A stretch of DNA of 64,000 nt. Origin: Curtobacterium sp. PhB115 (GTDB lineage: Bacteria > Actinomycetota > Actinomycetes > Actinomycetales > Microbacteriaceae). The DNA lies in NCBI RefSeq assembly GCF_003752025.1, contig NZ_RJKR01000005.1:496001-560000 (forward strand), in the 5' to 3' direction. Below, one piece after another: positions 19,152 through 26,891 of the stretch (its first letter is position 1; every line of letters begins with the position of its first letter). Below the pieces are notes generated by a model. The model was not told the DNA's origin. It made no database searches and saw only the letters and a list, made by a program, of their open reading frames with translations. A program made the position numbers and the translations under genes.

Positions 19152-19195
19152 CGGACGGGAGGCCCGTGGCGAGTTCGCCGCGGGCCTCCCGTCCG
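19152..19195. terminator. Hairpin of the repeated GGAGGC family after greA
   Basis: CGGACGGGAGGCCCG pairs perfectly with its complement across a 14-nt loop, starting 18 bp after the greA stop. A more degenerate copy follows at 19373-19414. Confidence 0.75.
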
Positions 19196-19226
19196 TCGTG
19201 GGTGTGTGGGCGCGTGCGTGCGTCGC

Positions 19227-19601
19227 CCCCGCGGCGACACGAGGTTTCCGACAGTGCACGCGTCGAACGACTCGTGGATCGTCGCAACCGACGTGGGACG
19301 ACATGTCCGACGTCGTACGACAGCGACGGGGTCGCGTCAGCCGTCGGCGCCAGCCCGGCGCGACCACCTGACGGCCTGGAGGCCCGTGGCGGCCCCGCCC
19401 CGCGCCTCCCGGCCGGCGCGCGCCACGTCACGCACGCCGTTTCCGACAGTCCACGCGTCGAACGACTCGTGGGTCGTCGCAACCGACGTGGGACGACATG
19501 TCCGACGTCGTACGACAGCGACGGGGTCGCTCCCCCGCGGCGACACGAGGTCTCCGACAGTCCACGCGTCGAACGACTCGTGGATCGTCGCAACCGGCGT
19601 G
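19227..19601. repeat. About 100-bp intergenic repeat, three copies
   Basis: In the 469-bp greA-ilvA gap, a unit beginning CGCGGCGACACGAGG and containing CCGACAGTCCACGCGTCGAA then TCGTCGCAACCGACGTGGGA occurs at 19227-19335, 19438-19530 (first part missing) and 19532-19601 (cut off at the ilvA stop). A degenerate GGAGGC hairpin separates the first two. A related stretch lies at 40839-40900. No gene is supported here. Confidence 0.82.
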
Positions 19602-19602
19602 G

Positions 19603-20847
19603 CTAGTTCTCGAGGAGCTCCGGGCGGAAGCCGACCTCGTGCAGGCGCTGGATGACCTCTTGCGCGTGCTCGGGGCCGCGGGCCTCGATCGACAGGTCGA
19701 GCGCGACCTCGTTGATGACGAGTCCCTGGCCGTGCCGGGTGTGCAGGACCTCGACCACGTTCGCGCCGGCGTCGGAGATGACCTGCGCGACGCGGGCCAG
19801 CTGCCCGGGACGGTCCGGCAGCATGATGCGGATGCCGATGTACCGCGAGGCGGCGACGAGGCCCCGTGTGATCACGCGCTCCATCATGAGCGGGTCGATG
19901 TTGCCGCCGCTGAGCAGGACCACGGTGCGGCCGGTGTCGCGGACGGCGCCGGACATGATCGCGGCGACCCCGACGGCGCCGGCGGCCTCGACCACGAGCT
20001 TCGCGCGCTCGAGCAGGACCAGCAGGGCGCGGGCGGTGTCGTCGTCGGAGACCGTGACGATGTCGTCGACGAGGTCGCGGATGATCGGGAAGTTCAGGTC
20101 ACCGGGACGGGCGACCGCGATGCCGTCGGCGATCGTCGGCGTGGTCGTGATCGTGACCGGCTCACCGGCACGGATCGAGGACGGGTAGGCGGCGGCGTTC
20201 TCGGCCTGCACGCCGATCACCTTGATGGGGCGTCCGAGTCGCTCGGCCATGCCCTTCACGGCGAGGGCGATGCCGGCGATCACACCGCCGCCGCCGATCG
20301 GCACGATGACGGTCTCGACGTCGGGGACCTGGTCGATGATCTCGAGGCCGAGGGTGCCCTGGCCGGCGATCACGGCCGGGTGGTCGAACGGCGGGATGAA
20401 CACGGCGCCGGTGTGCGCGGCGAAGTCCTTCGCGGCACTCAGGGCCTCTTCGACGGAGTGGCCGCGCAGGACGACGTCGGCACCGTAGTGGCGCGTGGCC
20501 TGGAGCTTCGGCAGGGCCACCCCGACGGGCGTGAAGATGGTGGCGGGGATGCCGAGCTCGCGAGCGGCGAGGGCGACCCCCTGCGCGTGGTTGCCGGCGC
20601 TGGCCGCGACGACACCCTTGGCGCGCTGCTCCTCGGACAGGGTCGACAGGCGGTTGTACGCGCCGCGGACCTTGTAGGCGCCGGTGCGCTGCAGGTTCTC
20701 GCACTTCAGGTGCACCGGCGAGCCGAGCAGCTCGGCCAGGAACTGCGACGTCTCCATCGGGGTGACCCGGGCGACACCGGAGATGGTCTCGCGAGCCCGC
20801 TCGATGTCGTCGAGGGTCGGGATCGTCGGTGCGGTGGTGTCGGTCAC
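19603..20847 (-). CDS. ilvA: Threonine ammonia-lyase
   Basis: The 414-residue PLP enzyme deaminates threonine to 2-oxobutanoate, the first step to isoleucine or a catabolic step. The PLP lysine lies in LQRTGAYKVRGAY near residue 60, the phosphate-binding glycine loop is PIGGGGVIAG near residue 185, and one C-terminal ACT-like domain (about residues 330-405) is present. One ACT domain and this length fit the shorter type of threonine ammonia-lyase. The frame extends upstream, but GTG 20847 begins the conserved N-terminus; the ribosome site is weak. Its last codon abuts the repeat array. Confidence 0.92.
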   Translation of the reverse strand: MTDTTAPTIPTLDDIERARETISGVARVTPMETSQFLAELLGSPVHLKCENLQRTGAYKVRGAYNRLSTLSEEQRAKGVVAASAGNHAQGVALAARELGIPATIFTPVGVALPKLQATRHYGADVVLRGHSVEEALSAAKDFAAHTGAVFIPPFDHPAVIAGQGTLGLEIIDQVPDVETVIVPIGGGGVIAGIALAVKGMAERLGRPIKVIGVQAENAAAYPSSIRAGEPVTITTTPTIADGIAVARPGDLNFPIIRDLVDDIVTVSDDDTARALLVLLERAKLVVEAAGAVGVAAIMSGAVRDTGRTVVLLSGGNIDPLMMERVITRGLVAASRYIGIRIMLPDRPGQLARVAQVISDAGANVVEVLHTRHGQGLVINEVALDLSIEARGPEHAQEVIQRLHEVGFRPELLEN

Positions 20848-20893
20848 GGTCCCATCATCGTCGGTCCGGAGCCTCCTGACGAACCCGTGACGC

Positions 20894-22153
20894 TCAGTTC
20901 GTGCTGGCGGTGCCCTCGGCCGCGGCGGGACCCGGCTTCGTGCCCGGTGCGGGGACGTCGTCCCCGACCTTGTGGCGACGACGACGGAGGAGCTGGATCT
21001 GCCCGTGCTGCCCGTGCTTCGGGGTCGCCTCGAGCACGTGGTCGGAGTCGAGTCCACGCCAGCGGCCGCTCGCGATGGTGGTGACCATGGCGTTCAGCGT
21101 GGCGATCAGCGGGACGGCGAAGAAGGCACCGGCGATGCCGGCGAGCCCGGACGCCGCGGTGACACCGAGGACCACGGCGAGCGGGTGCACCTTGACGGCG
21201 TTGCCCATCACCAGGGGCTGCAGGATGTGGCCCTCGATCTGCTGGACGAGCAGGACGACGCCGAGGACGAGGACGGCGGCGAGGGGCCCGTTGAAGATCA
21301 GGGCGACGAAGACCGCCAGGAACCCGGTCACGATCGCACCGACGACCGGGATGAAGGCGCCGAGGAAGACGAACGCCGCGATCGGGATGACCAGCGGCAT
21401 GCCGCCGAAGAAGAGTCCGACGATGTACGCGCCGAGACCGATGCCCACCGCGTCCACGAACGCGACGAAGATCTGCACCCGGATGAAGCTCGTCAGGGTG
21501 ATCCAGCCGGCGACCCCTGCACCGTCGACCGCGGCACGCGCCTTGCGCGGGAAGAGCCGGACGGACCAGCGCCAGACGTTCTTGCCGTCGACCAGCAGGA
21601 AGATCGTGGTGAACAGGATGATGAAGAGCGCCTCGAAGATGTGGGTGGCACCCGAACCGGCGACGGCGACACCGGAGACGATCGACCCGGAGTTGTCCTG
21701 CAGCCACTTGGTGCCGTCGTCGAGCCAGCCGTTGACGTCACCCTGGGTGATGCCGAGGCCGGAGTTCAGGACGAGGTCCTTGATGTTGGCGTACTGGTCC
21801 ACCGTGCGGTCGCGCAGCGACGGGTAGGACGCGATGATCTGGTCGACGACGAGCCAGATCAGGCCGCCGAGCGCCGCGAGTCCGCCGAGCAGGCTGATGA
21901 CGATTGCGGCCCACTTCGGCACGTGGTGGCGCTGCATCCAGTTCGAGATCGGGACGAGGAGCGCGGAGATCACGATGCCGATGAGGAACGGGATCAGGAT
22001 CTGGCTGAACACCGTCATCAGCCAGATGAACACCGCGACCACGCCGACGACGACGAGCGCACGCCAGGACCACGCCCCGGCGATGCGCATGCCCATCGGA
22101 ACCGAGTCCTCGACCACGGGGTCGGGATGAGTCTGCTTTCTGCCCCATGCCAT
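20894..22153 (-). CDS. AI-2E family transporter
   Basis: The 419-residue membrane protein has the AI-2E (TqsA/YdiK) family plan: two or three N-terminal membrane segments, a soluble loop (about residues 110-160), then five C-terminal segments including the conserved stretch GAFIPVVGAIVTGF and the QQIEGHILQPLVMG motif. Members include autoinducer-2 exporters and sodium/proton antiporters; the substrate here is unknown. A basic cytoplasmic tail of about 45 residues follows. Its stop lies 46 bp from the ilvA start on the same strand, so cotranscription with ilvA is possible. Confidence 0.9.
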   Translation of the reverse strand: MAWGRKQTHPDPVVEDSVPMGMRIAGAWSWRALVVVGVVAVFIWLMTVFSQILIPFLIGIVISALLVPISNWMQRHHVPKWAAIVISLLGGLAALGGLIWLVVDQIIASYPSLRDRTVDQYANIKDLVLNSGLGITQGDVNGWLDDGTKWLQDNSGSIVSGVAVAGSGATHIFEALFIILFTTIFLLVDGKNVWRWSVRLFPRKARAAVDGAGVAGWITLTSFIRVQIFVAFVDAVGIGLGAYIVGLFFGGMPLVIPIAAFVFLGAFIPVVGAIVTGFLAVFVALIFNGPLAAVLVLGVVLLVQQIEGHILQPLVMGNAVKVHPLAVVLGVTAASGLAGIAGAFFAVPLIATLNAMVTTIASGRWRGLDSDHVLEATPKHGQHGQIQLLRRRRHKVGDDVPAPGTKPGPAAAEGTASTN

Positions 22154-22246
22154 GGGCCGAGCATATCGATGTGCTTCCCGTCAGGTTCCAGATACGGCAT
22201 ACACCGGGGTACGACGGTGTCGGCGGCGCTCGGTAGGTTCGACCGC

Positions 22247-23458
22247 ATGGTCAGGACGACGCTCTCCGCGGCAGAGGCACGACGGGTCGCACTGGCCGCA
22301 CAGGGCTTCGGGCGGACGCCCGCCGACGTGGTCTCGACGCGTGCGCTGAACGCCGCGTTCGGCCGACTCGGGCTGCTGCAGATCGACTCCGTCAACGTGT
22401 TCGAGCGCAGCCACTACCTGCCGTTGTTCGCCCGTCTCGGCGCGTACGACCGCACCGTCCTCGACCGGCTGACCCTCGGCCGGTCCGGCCCGTACACCGA
22501 GTACTGGGCGCACGAGGCGGCGTTCATCCCCCGCGAGGACCTCCGGCTGTTCCGGTGGCGGATGGACGCCCTGCGCGAGCGCGACGCCGGCCCGACCCGC
22601 ATCGACGGCGTCACGCGGACCGCGGCCGTGCGACGGGAGCTGCACGCACTCCTCCGAGCCGAGGGGCCGATGCCCGCCAGCGCCGTCGAGCACGAGGCGA
22701 ACGTACGTCGGGGACCGTGGTGGGGCTGGAGCGACGTCAAGCTCGGGCTCGAGCAGATGTTCCGGTGGGGCGAGGCCGTGACCGCCGGTCGTTCCGGGTT
22801 CGAGCGTGTCTACGCCCTGCCGGAACAGGTACTGCCCGCCGGCTTCCTCGAGACCGCTCCCCCGCGGTCAGTGGCCGTGCGCGACCTCGTCCGGCACGCC
22901 ACCCGAGCGCTCGGGGTCGGTACGCGGGCGGACATCGCCGACTACTACCGGCTGCGCACCGACGACACGGCCCTCGCGATCGCGGAGCTCACGGCCGCCG
23001 GTGAACTGCTGCCCGTCCGGGTCGAGGGATGGGCGGAGCGCGCTTGGCTCCACCCGGAAGCGCGGGTCCCCCGACAGCTGACCGCCGACGCCGTGCTCAG
23101 TCCGTTCGACCCCGTCGTGTGGTTCCGGCGGCGGGCCGAGCGGATGTACGGGTTCCACTACCGGATCGAGATCTACACGCCGGCCCCGAAGCGGGTGTTC
23201 GGCTACTACGTCCTGCCCGTGCTGCAGGATGACCGGCTCGTCGGTCGGATCGACCTGAAGAGCGACCGGCAGCGCGGTGTCCTGATGGTCCGGACGGCGT
23301 GGCAGGAGCCCGGCGAGCACCTCGACGCCGAACGGCTGGCTGCGACGCTCCGGCGGACGGCGGCGTGGCAGGGGCTCGGTGCGATCGAGGTCACCGACCG
23401 GGGGACGGCTGCGGCCGCCGTGGCTGCCGCGCTCGGCGGGAGCGCGACGCTCGGCTAG
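22247..23458 (+). CDS. YcaQ/AlkZ-type winged-helix DNA glycosylase family protein
   Basis: The 403-residue protein matches the HTH_42 family: three winged-helix domains then a beta-barrel. The catalytic motif is QID in GLLQIDSVNV near residue 48, the QxD form of E. coli YcaQ (an interstrand crosslink glycosylase) rather than the QxQ of AlkZ. Other family marks are EYWAHEAAFIP near residue 87 and the late FDPVVWFRRR and FGYYVLPVL. ATG 22247 is 8 nt after TAGGTT, suggesting a leaderless message. Its TAG stop overlaps the stop of lemA on the opposite strand (CTAG). Confidence 0.88.
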   Translation: MVRTTLSAAEARRVALAAQGFGRTPADVVSTRALNAAFGRLGLLQIDSVNVFERSHYLPLFARLGAYDRTVLDRLTLGRSGPYTEYWAHEAAFIPREDLRLFRWRMDALRERDAGPTRIDGVTRTAAVRRELHALLRAEGPMPASAVEHEANVRRGPWWGWSDVKLGLEQMFRWGEAVTAGRSGFERVYALPEQVLPAGFLETAPPRSVAVRDLVRHATRALGVGTRADIADYYRLRTDDTALAIAELTAAGELLPVRVEGWAERAWLHPEARVPRQLTADAVLSPFDPVVWFRRRAERMYGFHYRIEIYTPAPKRVFGYYVLPVLQDDRLVGRIDLKSDRQRGVLMVRTAWQEPGEHLDAERLAATLRRTAAWQGLGAIEVTDRGTAAAAVAAALGGSATLG

Positions 23459-24036
23459 AACTGGACGCGCGGGGGTTCGGCGATCGCGGCCGGTTCGGCC
23501 GTCTCGAAGAACGTCGCCTCGGTGAAACCGCGGTTCTTCGCGAAGGCCGAGTTCGGGAAGACCCTGATCTTCGTGTTCAGCTCGCGGACACCACCGTTGT
23601 AGGAGCGCCGAGCGGACTGGATCTTGTCCTCGGTGTCGACGAGCTCCGACTGGAGTTGCAGGAAGCCCTGGCTCGACTGCAGCTGCGGGTAGCCCTCGGC
23701 GACGGAGAACACGCTCTTGAGCGCCTTCTGCATGTGTCCCTCAGCAGCAGAGGCCGATCCGGCGTCACCCGCGGTGAGGGTCTCGGCGCGGGCCTTCGTG
23801 ACGGCCTCGAACACCGATTTCTCGTGAGTGGCGTACCCCTGCACCGTGTCGACGATGGTGGGGATGAGCTCGGCGCGACGCTCGAGCTGGCGGGAGATGT
23901 CGCCCCAGGCGTCGTCGACGCGGGTCTTCAGCGTGACGAGGGACTTGTACGTCACCCAGAGGTAGATCCCGATGATCACCAGGACGACCACCACCACTCC
24001 GACGACGATGAGCGTCGTGACGAGTCCGGTGTCCAT
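23455..24036 (-). CDS. LemA family protein
   Basis: The 193-residue protein has one N-terminal membrane segment (residues about 5-29), then the LemA coiled-coil helices with RVDDAWGDISRQLERRAELIPTI split across residues 40-62, AEGYPQLQSSQGFLQLQ, and the conserved SYNGGVRELN and FPNSAFA. The ATG has AAAGGAG 9 nt upstream. LemA proteins often accompany DUF2207/TPM-domain membrane proteins; here no such partner adjoins, and the next gene is a divergent Ig-like membrane protein. The function is unknown. Confidence 0.92.
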   Translation of the reverse strand: MDTGLVTTLIVVGVVVVVLVIIGIYLWVTYKSLVTLKTRVDDAWGDISRQLERRAELIPTIVDTVQGYATHEKSVFEAVTKARAETLTAGDAGSASAAEGHMQKALKSVFSVAEGYPQLQSSQGFLQLQSELVDTEDKIQSARRSYNGGVRELNTKIRVFPNSAFAKNRGFTEATFFETAEPAAIAEPPRVQF

Positions 24037-24231
24037 GTGGGCGTACTCCTTTGCGCGTCGGGATCCGCGGTGCTGCTGGTGGCCGAGACGGCCGTCGTGC
24101 AGTCTACCGAGGCGGCGGGGGTGCTCTCGTCCGGGGGCAGGGTTCACGGGCGATTCCCGAGTCATGCACACCGGGCGTTCGGGATCCCGCGTCGGATCGC
24201 CCCGATGTCGGCAGATCATCCGCGCGGTGTA

Positions 24232-24260
24232 TTGACCAGGGGGCCTCGATCCCGTGGGAT
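24232..24260 (+). promoter_or_regulatory. Possible promoter of the Ig-like protein gene
   Basis: TTGACC (24232-24237) and a weak TGGGAT (24255-24260) are 17 bp apart. The predicted transcript start falls at about 24267, next to an in-frame GTG at 24268, so the transcript could be leaderless. The rest of the 222-bp lemA-to-gene gap shows nothing else clear. Confidence 0.4.
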
Positions 24261-26601
24261 GGAGCCGGTGAGCACACGCGGGGTGAACGTGGACGAGCGG
24301 GCCGTCGGGGGTGACGGCCCCGTTCGACGTCCCCGCTCCGCCGTCCTCGCAGCGGTCGCGGTGGCCCTCGCGGCCGGGCTCCTGACGACGATCGCGGCAC
24401 CGGCCGCCGCGGCCACCGGCGCAGCCCCGACGGCACTCGCGGCCACCAGTGTCACCCCGCCGCCCGCCGAGTCGATCGCCCCGCCCACCTCCGGTCGTCC
24501 CGGCGCACCGACGCCGACCCCGAGCAACCAGCCCGTCACCGCCCCGACGATCGCCGACCCCGGGGACGTCACGAGCAGCACCGCCCGCTTCCACGGCACC
24601 GGCACCGCGCGCCACGTCGTCCGGGTGACCGGTCCGGCGAGCACGGGTTCCGCCGGGTGCACCGCCGTCGTGCAGCCGAACGGCACCTGGTCGTGCCTCG
24701 GTACCGTCCGATCGGGGCCCCAGCAGGTCTTCTCCGTGCGGGACACCACCACGCCGTCGCTGCCAGCAGCGAGCGCCCCCGCGTCGGACGTCATCGTCCC
24801 GCCGTCGATCGCGTCCGGTGGCACGACGAGCGGGACGGTCGCCGGGTCCGGGTTCCGCGGCTCGACGGTGGTCCTCTCCGTCTCCGGGTCCGCTGCCCAG
24901 CAGACCGCGCGGGTGGGCCTGGACGGGCGGTGGGTGGCGACGCTCCCGGCGCGGGCGGACGGCCCGGTCACGGTCACCGCCTCGCAGACCGCCAGCACGG
25001 CGGACGGCTACCGCTCCGACCTGCGGAGCGCGTCGTCTGCACCGGTCACGGTCACCGTGGACCGCACCGCCCCCGCAGCGCCGCGCATCACGAGTCCGGG
25101 CGCCGGCGAGCGGGTCCGGGCCGGGGCCGTGGTGGCCCGCGGCACCGGCGAGCCCGGTGCCGGCGTGACGGTCTACGTCGACCGTGCTCCGGTCTGCCGC
25201 GCCGAGGTCGGAACCAGCGGGGCGTGGTCGTGCTCGAGCGCCGGGTCGACGCTCCGCACGGGGCCGCACGAACTCACCGCGACGCAGCACGACGCCGCGG
25301 GGAACTACTCGAAGTCGTCGACGGGCGTACGGGTCCTGGTCGCGACGTCCGGCTCCGGGACGACGGGACAGCCGGGCGACACCGGCACCACGGGCGCCAC
25401 CGGCAGCCCCGCACCGGGGACGCCAGGAGACGACGGAACCGTCGACGGATCGACGAGCGGCACGGACGACCCGACCCACACCGGCACCGCCGCGGCGGGT
25501 GGTGGCGGTGGCACCGGCACCGACGGGCCGGGGAGCAGCACGGAGCCGGACGGCGGCACCACCGACGGCAGCAGCGGCACGCCCGCCGCGGTCGCCGGTG
25601 GACACGGCGACTGGTCCGGACCCGCCGGCGACTGGACCGCGGCCACCGCCTACGACGGCACCGTCCCGACGATCCAGACCGCGTTCTCCTGGCGCACGGT
25701 GCTCGTCGCCACCGCCGTCGCCGCCGGGTTCCTCGTGCTGATCGCGGCCCCGCTCGCCCTCGTCGCCGCCGTGGCCCGCGGCAGGATCCGCTCGCCGTTC
25801 GCCGGACTCCTCGGCCGGAACCGAGCGCGGACCGACCGGACGACGAACGACGACGTCCTGCCGAGTTGGGTGTCGATCGGGCTCGCGGTCACCGTCGCCA
25901 CGCTCTGCACGCTCCTCGGGGTCGGTGTCGCGCTCGAGGCCCGGTACGTCCGGCTCGCGATCGCGGTGCTGCTCGGCACCGCCGTCCTCACCGCCGCCGT
26001 CGTGTTCGCGACGCGCTGGGCCGCGGGCAGCGACCACCGGACCGTCGGCTTCCGGGTCTCGCCGTGGCTGGTCCTGGCGGCGCTCGTCGCGTGCGGCATC
26101 ACCCGCGCTGCGGACCTCTCCCCTGCGCTCATCGTCGGCGTGGTGCTCGTGCCCTCCGGCCGGCCCGACCTCGGCACCGGTCCGCTCCGGCTCGGATCGG
26201 GGATCGCCGCCGGTGCCCGCAGCGCGACCTGGCGGACGATCGGGCTGCTCGGCCTCGCCGCCGTGGGGTGGGTGGTGCACAGCCTGACCACCGGTGACGG
26301 CTTCTGGACGTCACTCGTGTCCGAGTTCGCGATCACGCTCTGCCTCGGCGGGGTCGGCGCCGCGGTCGCATCGCTGCTGCCGCTCGCCGGGTCGGCCGGG
26401 TCCGCTGTGCTCGCCGCGTCCCGGGGGCGCTACGTCGCGCTCGCGGTGGTGGCCGTCGCGCTGACCGCGGCGGTGTACTCCGGGTCGACGGGGACGCACG
26501 CGTCGCCGGTCCTGCTCGGTGCGGTGGCCGGCGGCTGCGTCGCGGCCGCAGCCGGGGTGTGGATCTGGGCGCGCACCACGCGACGGGACGCACCCGCCTG
26601 A
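24259..26601 (+). CDS. Large surface protein with Ig-like repeats and membrane domain
   Basis: This 780-residue protein has a signal peptide or anchor (residues about 30-55), a Pro/Thr linker, then three or so bacterial Ig-like modules (about residues 95-365; repeated V-x-P-x-G-x-W-S-C motifs and GTGEPGAGVTVYVD), a Gly/Thr/Ser low-complexity stretch (365-455), and a C-terminal block of about eight membrane segments (475-770). Such hybrids occur in Microbacteriaceae without known function. ATG 24259 and GTG 24268 are both possible starts. No partner gene is obvious; lemA is divergent. Surface adhesion or envelope scaffolding is speculation. Confidence 0.78.
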   Translation: MEPVSTRGVNVDERAVGGDGPVRRPRSAVLAAVAVALAAGLLTTIAAPAAAATGAAPTALAATSVTPPPAESIAPPTSGRPGAPTPTPSNQPVTAPTIADPGDVTSSTARFHGTGTARHVVRVTGPASTGSAGCTAVVQPNGTWSCLGTVRSGPQQVFSVRDTTTPSLPAASAPASDVIVPPSIASGGTTSGTVAGSGFRGSTVVLSVSGSAAQQTARVGLDGRWVATLPARADGPVTVTASQTASTADGYRSDLRSASSAPVTVTVDRTAPAAPRITSPGAGERVRAGAVVARGTGEPGAGVTVYVDRAPVCRAEVGTSGAWSCSSAGSTLRTGPHELTATQHDAAGNYSKSSTGVRVLVATSGSGTTGQPGDTGTTGATGSPAPGTPGDDGTVDGSTSGTDDPTHTGTAAAGGGGGTGTDGPGSSTEPDGGTTDGSSGTPAAVAGGHGDWSGPAGDWTAATAYDGTVPTIQTAFSWRTVLVATAVAAGFLVLIAAPLALVAAVARGRIRSPFAGLLGRNRARTDRTTNDDVLPSWVSIGLAVTVATLCTLLGVGVALEARYVRLAIAVLLGTAVLTAAVVFATRWAAGSDHRTVGFRVSPWLVLAALVACGITRAADLSPALIVGVVLVPSGRPDLGTGPLRLGSGIAAGARSATWRTIGLLGLAAVGWVVHSLTTGDGFWTSLVSEFAITLCLGGVGAAVASLLPLAGSAGSAVLAASRGRYVALAVVAVALTAAVYSGSTGTHASPVLLGAVAGGCVAAAAGVWIWARTTRRDAPA

Positions 26602-26627
26602 GCTGCACCGTGCCTCCCGGCCGCCGC

Positions 26628-26815
26628 ACCGCACCACGCGACCGCCGCGCAGCACGCGATCACCGCGCACCGCGCGACACCACCGCACCACGCGACCGCC
26701 GCGCACCGCGCGACACCACCGCACCACGCGACCGCCGCGCACCGCGCGACACCACCGCACCACGCGACCGCCGCGCACCGCGCGACGCCCCAGCACCACG
26801 CGACCGGACCGCCGG
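26628..26815. repeat. 36-bp tandem repeat array
   Basis: In the 290-bp gap before the acyl-CoA ligase gene, GCACCACGCGACCGCCGCGC recurs with an exact 36-bp period over the last three copies (about 26683, 26719, 26755), with two degenerate copies before. A fragment of the GGAGGC hairpin (about 26611-26635) adjoins the array. No gene is supported; open frames encode Arg/Thr/Pro repeats only. Confidence 0.85.
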
Positions 26816-26891
26816 ATAAGGTGACGAGCGGTGCCGCACGCACGCCGACCGGCGGTGCGCGACCCACCGCCACGCGTCCCAGGGAGCGACG

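Noticed and set aside
22247..23458. Novel transcriptional regulator call for the winged-helix protein
   Set aside because: The order of winged helices and the QID motif fit the YcaQ/AlkZ glycosylase family better.
24259..26601. Antisense proteins of 228-941 residues over the Ig-like gene
   Set aside because: They lack domains; the sense frame has a signal peptide, Ig modules and membrane segments.
26598..26815. Small Arg/Thr/Pro-rich proteins in the tandem array
   Set aside because: They are direct translations of the 36-bp repeat with no ribosome site.
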